The translations under genes were made by a program, and so were the position numbers. DNA of 64,000 bases from Halostagnicola larsenii XH-48 (GTDB lineage Archaea; Halobacteriota; Halobacteria; Halobacteriales; Natrialbaceae). The notes beneath the pieces were generated by a model. It was not told the origin of the DNA. It saw only the letters and a list, made by a program, of their open reading frames with translations, and searched no databases. Shown piece after piece: positions 53,325 to 61,846 of the stretch (its first letter is position 1; each line of letters starts with the position of its first letter). Location: the NCBI RefSeq assembly GCF_000517625.1, contig NZ_CP007057.1, positions 1 to 64,000 of the forward strand, given 5' to 3'.

Positions 53325-53728
53325 TGGACCGCGATCACCCCCACCAGCGGCCCTCGAAATACGTCGTCCCCACGGGACACGGCTACCTCGGGACCTACAC
53401 CGTCAGCACTGACCGGACGGTGACGATTTCCACGGCCGCCCTCGGCGACCGCGACTGGCCGACCGACACCGCCCACGCCATCGACCACGACGACGGCGTC
53501 GCGCTCGTCCCCCGCACCGACACTACCGACCCGCTCGCCGAGTACACCCTCTGCAGGCGCTTTACCGGGGCCCGAATCGCAGTCGGCAACGCCGTCATCG
53601 ACGCACTCGAGCTATCGCGCGGCGACGACGTTCGCGTCTACGACCTCGAAAGCACCGACGCTCGAGACGGGCTGTTGCTCGTCGACGCCGACGACGATCC
53701 GCGGCTCGCCACCGACGATGCGGGCTAG
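53324..53728 (+). CDS. Provirus-like hypothetical 2
   Basis: 134 aa. Beta-rich: RPSKYVVPTGHGYLGTYTVS, RTVTISTAALGDRDWPTDTA, AEYTLCRRFTGARIAVGNAV, GDDVRVYDLESTDARDGLLL. It resembles small acidic proteins of haloarchaeal plasmids and proviruses that accompany a coiled-coil gene. Translationally coupled to the preceding gene. No function known. Confidence 0.7.
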   Translation: MDRDHPHQRPSKYVVPTGHGYLGTYTVSTDRTVTISTAALGDRDWPTDTAHAIDHDDGVALVPRTDTTDPLAEYTLCRRFTGARIAVGNAVIDALELSRGDDVRVYDLESTDARDGLLLVDADDDPRLATDDAG

Positions 53729-53829
53729 CTGCCCGTTCGGGCCCGACTCCCCCGCGGCGTCCTAGCCGCCCCACGCACCTGCCGTCCGGTAGCGCTCGCC
53801 AACCAGTTCACCCACGATCCCCCACAGCG

Positions 53830-54726
53830 ATGTCTCCATCCACCAGCAATTCGACGACCGAACAGCTCCCAGACCACCGCAGCGAGAGTTTTGAAGCCCT
53901 CGAGAATCGACTCGACGCGCTCGAGTCCGAACTCGAGCGCAAAGACGCCCGGCTTGCTGAGCTCGAACGAGAGTGCGATCGCCTCGACAACCGGACGGTC
54001 ACCCTCGAGGAACGTGTTGCGGATCTCGAGTCCGAAACCACCCGCCTCGAGAACATGGCCGAGGCCGCGCTCAAGAAAGCCAGCGCGAACAAAACGCGCG
54101 TGTCCGAACTCCAGTCTCGCGAACTCGAGAAAGGCGCACACCTACTCGCAGAAACTGTCGACGCCCATGTTGTCGACGTGGCCGATGGCCGACTCGAACG
54201 ACTGACGAAAGACGACGGGAACGCGTACTACCGCGTGCCCGAGAGTGCAGACCCGCTCGAGCGCGGCGGGACCGTCTCGCTCGCTTACGGCGACCTCCTG
54301 CCGATCCAGCAGCTTGCGCGGATGGACGAGGAAATGCGCCGCTCGGCCGCGAACGCGCTTCCGACGCGGTTGGCGGCGAAGTTGTGGCAAGCGCGTACCG
54401 ACGACGGCGTCGGCGACGACCCCTGGAAGTCCGGCTGCAAAAATATCGCCGAGTACGTCAAAGCGAGCGACCTGAAACACTGGATCCGGCGGCAGGAAAC
54501 CGGCATCAGCGAGACGTACGCGAAGAAGCTGGTCTCGAGGGTGATCGATGCCGCGCTGGACCTCTCGAAGAACCGGCTGGCCGTTCGCAAACGAACGGAA
54601 CGAAAGAACGGCCTCGAGTACACCGAACGCCGCCTCGTGGTGCCCGCCGATGCTGCGATTCCCGGCGAAGGCGGTTCGCCTGCCGACGAGGAGCGGGAAC
54701 CGAAGACAGGTGGTGTCCACGGGTAA
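53830..54726 (+). CDS. Coiled-coil protein of provirus/plasmid module
   Basis: 298 aa. Residues 20-100 are a long coiled coil (FEALENRLDALESELERKDA, RLAELERECDRLDNRTVTLE, then RVADLESETTRLENMAEAAL); residues 140-280 are globular and include DLLPIQQLARMDEEMRRSAA and YAKKLVSRVIDAALDLSKNR. It belongs to a group I associate with haloarchaeal mobile elements, where it sits after small orphan genes. Role, perhaps DNA binding or partition, is not established. About 100 bp after the previous gene. Confidence 0.8.
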   Translation: MSPSTSNSTTEQLPDHRSESFEALENRLDALESELERKDARLAELERECDRLDNRTVTLEERVADLESETTRLENMAEAALKKASANKTRVSELQSRELEKGAHLLAETVDAHVVDVADGRLERLTKDDGNAYYRVPESADPLERGGTVSLAYGDLLPIQQLARMDEEMRRSAANALPTRLAAKLWQARTDDGVGDDPWKSGCKNIAEYVKASDLKHWIRRQETGISETYAKKLVSRVIDAALDLSKNRLAVRKRTERKNGLEYTERRLVVPADAAIPGEGGSPADEEREPKTGGVHG

Positions 54727-54937
54727 GTTAGTCCATCGCGATAGCTCCCCCCTCAAGAGCCCGCCCGCGCTCGAGGACTGCCCGAGTCACGACCCGACTG
54801 CGGCCGGTCGCACGGGTTCGGTAGCCGCGGGTCTCTTCGCTCGAGCGGTCGTCGGCGGGTACGGCGAGACGGGGGCGGCAGGCGAATCCGGAGACGACGG
54901 TTGTCTCCGGAGCCCAGATGTCCGCAGTGTACCTTCT

Positions 54938-54989
54938 CACCCAGCAGCTATCTGCAACGGTTTCACCCAGCGGCTCTCTGCGACGGTTT
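54938..54989 (+). repeat. 26-bp tandem repeat, two copies
   Basis: Copy 1 CACCCAGCAGCTATCTGCAA-CGGTTT and copy 2 CACCCAGCGGCTCTCTGCGA-CGGTTT differ at three positions. It lies at the right edge of the provirus-like module. Confidence 0.6.
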
Positions 54990-55098
54990 CGCTCACCGTC
55001 CTCTGAGAAGAGTCCGTTATAATCAGCAGGCGGGGAGGACAAGCGACTCGAGCGAGACTGATCTGCACACGGCCGCGGTAACAGTCTGATGGGGAGCC

Positions 55099-55125
55099 CA
55101 CGCCGACTCCTGCACAGTCGGCGTG
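55099..55125 (-). terminator. Hairpin after the alkaline phosphatase gene
   Basis: CACGCCGACT-cctgcac-AGTCGGCGTG, a perfect 10-bp stem, begins 4 bp after the minus-strand stop. No T-tract follows, so it may protect or delimit the 3-prime end rather than terminate by itself. Confidence 0.55.
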
Positions 55126-55129
55126 ACGC

Positions 55130-56728
55130 TCAGATCCCGTGCATCGGATCGGGCGTCCGGCGACGCTTGCGGTGTTTCTTTCTCAACGGCGGTTTGGAAA
55201 CCTCGCCGTCGAGGATGGCGACGACGTCGCGGTAGTCGACGACGCCGTCGTCGTCGACGTCGAGCGCGGCGGTCACGTCGTCGGTGACGGGACCGACGTG
55301 CTGGAGCGCCATGTAGGCGTCGCGGGTGCCCCGCGGGTCCCTTTTAGTCACGGTCCGCTCCCAGGCCTCGCGTTGTCTCTTGGAGACCTCGCCGAGTCGG
55401 CCGAACAGCAACAGGGCGGTGACCGTCGCCGAGAGGTCGACGTGGTGGAACCAGCCGTCGAACGGATCGACGTCCGGCCCGGCGGCCATGACGGTCTGGG
55501 CCGGGCCGGTGTGGACGTTCGACGCCCACGCGACGCCGAGGTGCTGAGAGACGACGGCACCAAGTTCGTTCGAGAGCGCGTACGCGCCCGACTCCTCGGT
55601 CGCCTCCTCGATCCGCTCGACATCGTCGTCGGTCAGGTCGACGTCGACGTGAGTTTCGACCGCCTCGCGAATGTCCGCGCCGTCTTCGATCGCGGCGGCG
55701 ATCGCGGCGTTGCTCGCCTCCGCGTTCGCGATCGCGTCGGTCTCGATCGGCGAGCCGTAGCCGTCGCCGGTCGCCATCCCGCCCGTCTCGTGGTCGGAGG
55801 CGACGACCACGAGCGTATCGTCGCGGTCCTCGACGTACTCGAGCGCCCAGTCGACGACCTCGTCGAACTCCTTCGTCTCGGCGACGGCCGATTGCGCGTC
55901 GTTGCCGTGTTCGGCGTGGTCGATACGACCGCCTTCGACCATCAGGAAGAATCCGTCGTCGCCCCGTTCCAGGTGGTCCACCGCCGCGGCGGTCATCTCG
56001 GGCAGGGCCGGGATCGAGTCGTCCCGATCGAGCGTGTAGGTGACGTGACTGTCGTCGAACAGGCCGAGGAGCTTCTCGCCGCTCGCCGAGCCGAGGTCGT
56101 CTGCGTCGTAGAGGAGTTCGTACCCCTCGCTTTCGGCGCGATCGAGAGTTTCGTCGTCGAACTCTTGACGGCCGCCGCCAAACAGAACGTCGACGTCGGA
56201 CTCGACGAGTTGCGCGGCGATCTCCGCTTCCATGCCGCGGTCAGGGACGTGTGAGGCGTACACCGCGGGCGTCGCGTGCGTGATCCGCGTCGTCGATACG
56301 AGCCCCGTCGACTTTCCTATCGACTGGGCGATCTCGAGCTGTGTCGCCAGCGGTGTCACGTCGTCCTCGCCCGCATCTGCGTCGCCGTGGACCGATATTT
56401 GCCCGTTGTACGCCTTTTGTCCGGTGGCGAGGGCCGTCCCCGCCGCCGCCGAGTCAGTTACCTCACCGCTCAGGGAGTTCGTCCGGGTGTATCCGACGCC
56501 GGTCATCGACTGCAACGCGAGGTCGCCGTGGACCACCGAGGTCACTTCGATCGGATCGAAACCCATGCCATCACCGATCAATACGATGACGTTCTCGATC
56601 CCATCGTCGCCGTTTGGATGGCGTCCCCGTCCCCTCGATTTCCCGTTGCCGTTCGTCCGTGCGCTCGCGGTTCCGGTCGCGAGCAGTCCCGTTGCGCCGA
56701 GCGCCGTGATGAATTTTCGTCGTTGCAT
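55130..56728 (-). CDS. Secreted alkaline phosphatase with dockerin-like EF hand
   Basis: 532 aa. Tat signal RRKFITALGATGLLATGTAS; metal and catalytic motifs of the PhoA superfamily: VIVLIGDGMGFD, VTDSAAAGTALATGQ (nucleophile Ser), EGGRIDHAEHGND, VVASDHETGGMATGD and WASNVHTGPAQ. It releases phosphate from organic esters outside the cell using Zn and Mg. The C-terminus carries DVDDDGVVDYRDVVAILDG, a single EF-hand/dockerin-type calcium loop, followed by a basic tail KKHRKRRRTPDP. An AT-rich promoter region precedes the start. Confidence 0.93.
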   Translation of the reverse strand: MQRRKFITALGATGLLATGTASARTNGNGKSRGRGRHPNGDDGIENVIVLIGDGMGFDPIEVTSVVHGDLALQSMTGVGYTRTNSLSGEVTDSAAAGTALATGQKAYNGQISVHGDADAGEDDVTPLATQLEIAQSIGKSTGLVSTTRITHATPAVYASHVPDRGMEAEIAAQLVESDVDVLFGGGRQEFDDETLDRAESEGYELLYDADDLGSASGEKLLGLFDDSHVTYTLDRDDSIPALPEMTAAAVDHLERGDDGFFLMVEGGRIDHAEHGNDAQSAVAETKEFDEVVDWALEYVEDRDDTLVVVASDHETGGMATGDGYGSPIETDAIANAEASNAAIAAAIEDGADIREAVETHVDVDLTDDDVERIEEATEESGAYALSNELGAVVSQHLGVAWASNVHTGPAQTVMAAGPDVDPFDGWFHHVDLSATVTALLLFGRLGEVSKRQREAWERTVTKRDPRGTRDAYMALQHVGPVTDDVTAALDVDDDGVVDYRDVVAILDGEVSKPPLRKKHRKRRRTPDPMHGI

Positions 56729-57003
56729 AGCGCAGGTATCACTGTACGGTTCAATAATTAAAAATCCTTATAATAGTTGTATATTGGTGACAGCAATTTC
56801 CAGTAAGCATACGTGCTGCGTCTGACGCTGCCCCATCGGGCGTGAGTGATAAAAATAGATTAATTGATAGCTTGTCGGGATGAGCGACGGCTGTTCGTCG
56901 ATTAGCGATGGGTCGCCTCGTTATCTGCATAGAAAAATCGATATATCACAGGAACTTGTATATTGGGAAGAATAACATCTAACTAATCAGTCAACATTGG
57001 GTT
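56729..57003. other. Intergenic, promoter side of alkaline phosphatase
   Basis: AT-rich immediately upstream of the phosphatase (AATTAAAAATCCTTATAATA near 56755-56774, a likely promoter). Nothing else is recognised. Confidence 0.45.
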
Positions 57004-57132
57004 TCACGTCTCGAAGCCACTGATGGATTTTCGGGCGTTCTCGAGGGCAGCCGGAGCGGTATCTTCCGCGTCGGCGACTTCCTCGAGAACGCGCAGGCTC
57101 GGCTTTGAAAGCGTGGACTCGGTGTCAGCCAT
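57004..57132 (-). CDS. 42-aa acidic protein at the end of the tusA-dsrE operon
   Basis: MADTESTLSKPSLRVLEEVA, then DAEDTAPAALENARKSISGF-ET. It begins 3 bp after the DsrE stop and is open without rare features. It looks helical. Possibly a small partner; unknown. Confidence 0.5.
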   Translation of the reverse strand: MADTESTLSKPSLRVLEEVADAEDTAPAALENARKSISGFET

Positions 57133-57135
57133 GAA

Positions 57136-57726
57136 TTAGACGAGCAGTTGGATGTCGGATTCGGCCATGTGTTGTAAGGCGGTGGCCGCGCCGACGCCCG
57201 TGGTAACGCCGTCGTAAAAGTCGTCCTCGTTGTAATCCATCAGGTCGATCGTCATCTGACACGCCTGCAGGTCGACGCCGCTCTCGAGCGAGAGGTCGAT
57301 CAGCTCTTCGATGGTGGCGGTGCCGTTGTCGTCGATCTTCTTTTGCATCATCTTCGTGGCCATCGTGTCCATGCCTGGGAGGGCAGCGACGGCGTTCGGG
57401 ACCGGCATGTTCGGGTTGCCGACGGCGCTCAGCTTGAGGTCCTTCGACTTCTCCTCGTGGAGGATGTCGAGTCCCCAGAACGTGTGGAAGACCACGACCT
57501 CCCAGCCGAAGGCGGCCGCGGTGCTCGCGAGGATCAACGGCGGATACGCCATGTCGAAGGTCCCTTGCGTCGCGACGATGGTCATCTTCTTCCGATCGTC
57601 GCCAGCGTCCACCGCTGCGATCGACGCTTCCAGTTCGTCGACGCGCTCGCGCAGCGCCTGTAACTCGGCGGCGTCGGTCTCGACGTTGCCGTCGTCGACG
57701 GGAGCCGTTTGGTTGTCTGTGCTCAT
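57136..57726 (-). CDS. DsrE/DsrF-like sulfur-relay protein
   Basis: 196 aa from ATG 57726. An acidic and coiled N-terminal segment (LQALRERVDELEASIAAVDA) precedes the DsrE-like fold: MTIVATQGTFDMAYPPLILA, VVFHTFWGLDILHEEKSKDL, VDLQACQMTIDLMDYNEDDF. The cysteine in QACQM is the likely sulfur-carrying residue. Acts with TusA to move persulfide sulfur. Start shares one base with the tusA stop. Confidence 0.9.
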   Translation of the reverse strand: MSTDNQTAPVDDGNVETDAAELQALRERVDELEASIAAVDAGDDRKKMTIVATQGTFDMAYPPLILASTAAAFGWEVVVFHTFWGLDILHEEKSKDLKLSAVGNPNMPVPNAVAALPGMDTMATKMMQKKIDDNGTATIEELIDLSLESGVDLQACQMTIDLMDYNEDDFYDGVTTGVGAATALQHMAESDIQLLV

Positions 57727-57971
57727 TATTCCGTTTTCTTCACGTAGTGGGTGTACAGATCGCCGGCCTCGACCTGCTCGAGGAGTTCGACGCCGTCGGT
57801 GCCGTCGGCCCACCCCTGAATGTCGCTCATACTGCCCGAGTCCGTCGCGACGACTTCGAGCACGTTCCCGGCCTCGAGGTCGTCGATCGCTTGCTTGGTC
57901 TTCACGATGGGCATCGGGCAGGACTGTCCTTTCACGTCCAGCGTTTCCGTGGCTTGATATTCAGAACTCAT
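57726..57971 (-). CDS. tusA: TusA-family sulfur carrier
   Basis: 81 aa with the hallmark VKGQSCPMPIVKTKQAID (the cysteine binds persulfide) and a C-terminal LYTHYVKK strand. It passes sulfur to the DsrE-like partner. First gene of a three-gene minus-strand operon, divergent from the rhodanese-ETHE1 gene. Confidence 0.93.
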   Translation of the reverse strand: MSSEYQATETLDVKGQSCPMPIVKTKQAIDDLEAGNVLEVVATDSGSMSDIQGWADGTDGVELLEQVEAGDLYTHYVKKTE

Positions 57972-57984
57972 GATTAGATTTTGT

Positions 57985-58050
57985 GCTCCATATTGGAGCT
58001 ACCACACAATATTGTTCACTCCCATAAAAGCTCACCGGTTATTGTACAAT
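57985..58050. promoter_or_regulatory. Three palindromes in the divergent sulfur promoter region
   Basis: GCTCCA-tat-TGGAGC (57985-57999), ACAATATTGT (58006-58015) and ATTGTACAAT (58041-58050) are perfect inverted repeats. A related half, CTGTACAATATGG, overlaps the start of the ETHE1-like gene (58206-58218). They lie between tusA and the ETHE1-like gene and are good candidates for a persulfide-responsive regulator. Confidence 0.6.
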
Positions 58051-58214
58051 ACACAAACAATTACTCTCCAGCTGAGGAGAAATAGTTGGTATTCGCCGTT
58101 TAGAATCTCTTTAGGGGGGATATAGACTCTATTTCTCTATATCTATATTGCGCGTAATAGGAAATACTACACAAACCCTTAAGAGGCCGTAGCCGATACT
58201 GGGAACTGTACAAT

Positions 58215-59408
58215 ATGGGCGACATGGATCTTCCAATGCCGGACGTCGAAGTCGAATTGGTCAGTCCTGACGGGCTGAAAGAGCGGATCGACGCGGGCGA
58301 AGCGGTCACGCTCCTCGACACCCGCATGGAGTCAGAGTACGACGAGTGGCGACTCGACGGCGAGACCGTCGAGTCGATCAACGTTCCGTACTTCAAGTTT
58401 CTGGACGACGAGATCGACGACGACATTCTTGCGCAGATTCCCGACGACCGCGAAATAACGGTCCTCTGTGCGAAGGGGGGCTCGAGCGAGTACGTTGCTG
58501 GGACGCTGAAAGGACGCGGCTACGACGTTACTCACCTCGAGGACGGGATGAACGGATGGGCGCGCATCTACGAGCGCGTCGAAGTCGAGCGTTACGACGG
58601 CTCTGGGATGCTCTACCAGTATCAGCGTGCCTCGAGCGGCTGTCTGGGCTACCTCCTCGTCGACGGAGACGAGGCGGCCGTGATCGATCCGCTTCGTGCG
58701 TTCACCGATCGATATCTCGAGGATGCCACGGAACTGGGCGTTAACCTGAAATACGCGATCGACACGCACATCCACGCGGATCACATCTCGGGCATCCGCG
58801 AACTCACAGACGTGGGCGTCGAAGGCGTCATCCCCGAGGCGGCGGTCGACCGTGGCGTCACCTACGCCGACGAGATGACGTTGGCTAAAGACGGCGACGA
58901 GTTCCCGGTCGGCGACGCGATGATTGAGCCGATCTACACGCCCGGTCACACCTCCGGGATGACCTCCTATTTGATCGACGACTCGCTGCTCGCGACCGGC
59001 GACGGCCTGTTCGTCGAGAGCGTTGCCCGTCCCGACTTGGAGGAGGGTGACGAGGGCGCGGAAGACGCTGCCCGTCAGCTCTACGAGTCGCTGCAAGAGC
59101 GCGTGCTACCCCTGGCCGACGACACCCTCGTCGGCGGCGCGCACTTCAGCGATTCCGCCGAGTCCGCCGCCGACGGCACCTACACGGCACCGATCGGCCA
59201 GCTCGAGGCCGAGATGGACGTCCTGACGATGGACGAAGGCGAGTTCGTCGAGCTGATCCTCTCGGACATGCCGCCCAGGCCGGCCAACTACGAGGACATC
59301 ATCTCCACTAATCTCGGACAGCAGGAGATCGACGACGAGGAGGCGTTCGAGCTCGAGCTCGGTCCGAACAACTGCGCGGCCAGCCAGGAATCGCTGGCGG
59401 GTGACTGA
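58215..59408 (+). CDS. Rhodanese + metallo-beta-lactamase persulfide dioxygenase (ETHE1-like)
   Basis: 397 aa. Residues 15-115 are a rhodanese domain with active-site ITVLCAKGGSSEYVAGTL; residues 125-340 are an MBL-fold with THIHADHISG (about 186) and IYTPGHTSGMTSYL, followed by ATGDGLFVESVARPD. Together these oxidise glutathione-like or other low-molecular persulfides to sulfite and handle the sulfur atom. The rhodanese precedes the MBL domain, the reverse of some bacterial fusions. First gene of a plus-strand sulfur operon. Confidence 0.93.
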   Translation: MGDMDLPMPDVEVELVSPDGLKERIDAGEAVTLLDTRMESEYDEWRLDGETVESINVPYFKFLDDEIDDDILAQIPDDREITVLCAKGGSSEYVAGTLKGRGYDVTHLEDGMNGWARIYERVEVERYDGSGMLYQYQRASSGCLGYLLVDGDEAAVIDPLRAFTDRYLEDATELGVNLKYAIDTHIHADHISGIRELTDVGVEGVIPEAAVDRGVTYADEMTLAKDGDEFPVGDAMIEPIYTPGHTSGMTSYLIDDSLLATGDGLFVESVARPDLEEGDEGAEDAARQLYESLQERVLPLADDTLVGGAHFSDSAESAADGTYTAPIGQLEAEMDVLTMDEGEFVELILSDMPPRPANYEDIISTNLGQQEIDDEEAFELELGPNNCAASQESLAGD

Positions 59409-59413
59409 TCGTC

Positions 59414-59926
59414 GTGATCGATATCGCAATGCTCGCCGAACTTGCCACCCCAGGTCAGGTAGTGCCCGCCGAGCCGTTTCCCAATGGGATCTCCCGATAC
59501 GCTATCGGCGGACTGCTGGTCGGCCTCGGCGCAGTGGTCATCTACCTGGGGACGGGAATCGCCGCGGGCGCGAGCACGTTCCTCGAGTCGACGCTGTCGT
59601 ACGTCTCGGGCCAGTCGCGGTTCAAGCGGTACCGCGCCTCTCGAGATTGGCGCATCGTCTTCACGCTGGGGATCGTCCTCGGAGCGGGGGTATACGCCGT
59701 CCTCTGGCAGGGCGGGACGTGGACGACCGACGTCCAGCCCTGGCGGCTGCTGATCGGCGGCGTCCTCGTCGGAATCGGGACGCGCGTCGGGAAGGGCTGT
59801 ACGTCGGGTCACGGCGTCTGCGGCGTCGGTTCGGCCTCGAAGACGTCGATCGTCGGCGTGATCACGTTCCTGTCGGTCGCGATCGTGACCGCTCAGATCG
59901 TTCAGGCGATGGGGGTGAGTCCGTAA
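59414..59926 (+). CDS. YeeE/YedE-type sulfur transporter, half 1
   Basis: 170 aa (GTG 59414; ATG at 59429 also possible). About four helices and the Cys-bearing motif GKGCTSGHGVCGVGSASKTS typical of thiosulfate/sulfur-species transporters (TsuA/YeeE). Haloarchaea encode the protein in two halves; this is the first. Follows the ETHE1-like gene by 5 bp. Confidence 0.9.
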   Translation: MIDIAMLAELATPGQVVPAEPFPNGISRYAIGGLLVGLGAVVIYLGTGIAAGASTFLESTLSYVSGQSRFKRYRASRDWRIVFTLGIVLGAGVYAVLWQGGTWTTDVQPWRLLIGGVLVGIGTRVGKGCTSGHGVCGVGSASKTSIVGVITFLSVAIVTAQIVQAMGVSP

Positions 59927-59980
59927 CGTGAGTTGCGAGACGCTCGCGTCTCGAGCCGGCGAACGGGGAGGTGACGGCCC

Positions 59981-60442
59981 GTGAGCAGCAGTCGCCATCC
60001 GCTGTTCATGCCGCTGATCCTCCTCGGCGGTTTGATCTTCGGCTTCGGTCTCGCCTACAGTCACATGGCCCGGCCGGAGGTCGTGCTGGACTTCCTCCAA
60101 TTCGACGACTTCGGCCTGCTGTTCGTCATGTTCGGTGCCGCGATCGTCACCGGGATCGGGTTCGCCGTGATGCCCCGAATACTCGATAGCGCACCGCTGA
60201 CGGGCGATGTGTACGAACGCCGGCTGAAGTCGTTCGACCGAAACGTCCTGATCGGCGGCGGGATCTTCGGCGTCGGCTGGGGGGTGTCAGGGATCTGTCC
60301 CGGCGCGGCCTACGCCAGCCTCGGGATCGGGAACGTCACCATCCTGTGGGCGCTCGTCGGCATGTTCGCCGGCGCCTACCTGCAGGGAGTCTGGCGCAGC
60401 AAGCACACCGCGGCCGACTTCGGTCCGGCGAGCGCCGACTAA
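59981..60442 (+). CDS. YeeE/YedE-type sulfur transporter, half 2
   Basis: 153 aa from GTG 59981. Four helices and the conserved motif GVSGICPGAAYASLGIGN (cysteine in the pore-like loop). It should pair with half 1 to form one channel. A GGAGGTGA site precedes the start. Confidence 0.9.
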   Translation: MSSSRHPLFMPLILLGGLIFGFGLAYSHMARPEVVLDFLQFDDFGLLFVMFGAAIVTGIGFAVMPRILDSAPLTGDVYERRLKSFDRNVLIGGGIFGVGWGVSGICPGAAYASLGIGNVTILWALVGMFAGAYLQGVWRSKHTAADFGPASAD

Positions 60443-60495
60443 CACCGTTCGAATTTCGTGTTTCGAGAACTGAAACGGAGGATTTTCGTACACTG

Positions 60496-61668
60496 ATGGA
60501 ACCCACAACGATACTCCTGTTCGCAGCGGCCGCGGTCGCGAGCCTGTTCATGGCGTGGGTCATCGGCGGCGGCTCGAGCGGCGCGACCCCGTTCGCACCG
60601 GCCGTCGGCGCGAACGCGATTCCGACGATGCGCGCGGCGTTTCTCGTCGGCATCCTCGGTTTCGCTGGCGCGGTGACACAAGGTGGAAGCGTCTCCGAAG
60701 CCGTCGGCAGCGGCCTCGTCGAGGGAATCACCCTCCCAGTCGTGGGCGTCATCGTCGTCTTACTGATCGGCGCCGGACTGATGGCGATCGGCATCTCCAC
60801 CGGGTATCCGATCGCGACCGCGTTCACCGTCACCGGATCCGTCATCGGCGTCGGCTTCGCGCTCGGCGGCGACCCGGCGTGGGGAAAGTACGCCGAAATC
60901 CTCGCGGTGTGGGTGCTCACGCCGTTCGTCGGCGGTGGCATCGCATACGGGCTCGCCAGCGTCCTTCCGCGATCCGACGTTCCCGAAGACATCAGTGTCC
61001 CGATCCTCGCCGGTATCGTCGGTATCGTCGTCGCGAATCTCGAGTTTGCGTTCCTCGCGTCGGTCGGCGGGACGCTCGCCGCCGGCGGCGCCACCGCGAT
61101 TCCGTTCGACGGTGGCGCTGCCACAGCCGCTATCTCGCTGGGTTTCGGAGCCGTCGCTGCGGCCGTCGTGCGCTGGGATGTCGGTCGCGACGAGGCCGGC
61201 GGTCTGCGCCGGTTCCTGCTCTCGCTCGGCGCGCTCGTGGCGTTCTCGGCGGGCGCGAGTCAGGTCGGACTCGCCGTCGGGCCGCTGTTCCCGCTGCTCG
61301 AGGAAGTGCCCTCGATATCGCCGCTGGCGGTGTTGCTCGGCGGCGGGGTCGGAATCCTTGTCGGCTCCTGGACGAGTGCACCCCGAATGATCAAGTCGAT
61401 CTCGCAGGAGTACGCGTCACTGGGGCCTCGTCGATCGATATCGACGCTCGTCCCCTCGTTTCTCATCGCACAGACCGCGGTCCTGCTCGGAGTACCGGTC
61501 TCGTTCAACGAGATCATCGTGAGCGCCATCGTCGGTAGCGGGTTCGCGGTCGCCGGTGGGGACGGCGTCAGTCCCCGAAAACTGGGATTCACCGTCGCCG
61601 CCTGGGCCGGGTCGTTCGGGCTCGCGTTCGGACTCGGTTACGGATCGATGCTTCTTCTGAACCTCTGA
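60496..61668 (+). CDS. PiT-family anion permease (sulfate/thiosulfate candidate)
   Basis: 390 aa from ATG 60496 with about ten helices and the two internal repeats of the PiT family (WVIGGGSSGATPFAPAVGAN early; VSFNEIIVSAIVGSGFAVAG and WAGSFGLAFGLGYG late). PiT proteins mostly carry phosphate, but CysP of Bacillus subtilis is a sulfate permease of this family; here, next to sulfur genes, an inorganic sulfur anion is the more likely substrate. Confidence 0.85.
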   Translation: MEPTTILLFAAAAVASLFMAWVIGGGSSGATPFAPAVGANAIPTMRAAFLVGILGFAGAVTQGGSVSEAVGSGLVEGITLPVVGVIVVLLIGAGLMAIGISTGYPIATAFTVTGSVIGVGFALGGDPAWGKYAEILAVWVLTPFVGGGIAYGLASVLPRSDVPEDISVPILAGIVGIVVANLEFAFLASVGGTLAAGGATAIPFDGGAATAAISLGFGAVAAAVVRWDVGRDEAGGLRRFLLSLGALVAFSAGASQVGLAVGPLFPLLEEVPSISPLAVLLGGGVGILVGSWTSAPRMIKSISQEYASLGPRRSISTLVPSFLIAQTAVLLGVPVSFNEIIVSAIVGSGFAVAGGDGVSPRKLGFTVAAWAGSFGLAFGLGYGSMLLLNL

Positions 61669-61846
61669 AGCTGTAGGCGAACGCTTTCGGCTTTCGAGCC
61701 GTTACGTCCGTTTTCGGTCGGCATAGCGGGCTACCCACCCCTCGAAATAGACGATCGTCGGAGGTAACGATTGATTCGCCCGGCGTGACGCGTCCCGGGA
61801 CGCTGATGGACCGAATCGGGGTGGTAAGGACCCGTCCCTGGGGGAC
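61669..61846. other. Intergenic between converging operons
   Basis: About 180 bp between the end of the PiT permease and the converging Tm-1-like gene; no feature recognised. Confidence 0.4.

Larger units (their letters stand above)
54727..55129. other. Intergenic stretch with tandem repeat and terminator hairpin
   Basis: No gene is supported. The stretch contains a 26-bp unit repeated twice (54938-54989) and ends in the strong hairpin at 55099-55125. A 104-codon minus-strand frame has no recognisable features. Confidence 0.45.

Noticed and set aside
54728-55042. A 104-codon minus-strand gene between the provirus-like module and alkaline phosphatase
   Set aside because: Arg-rich composition, no family features, and it contains the tandem repeat in a non-conserved frame.
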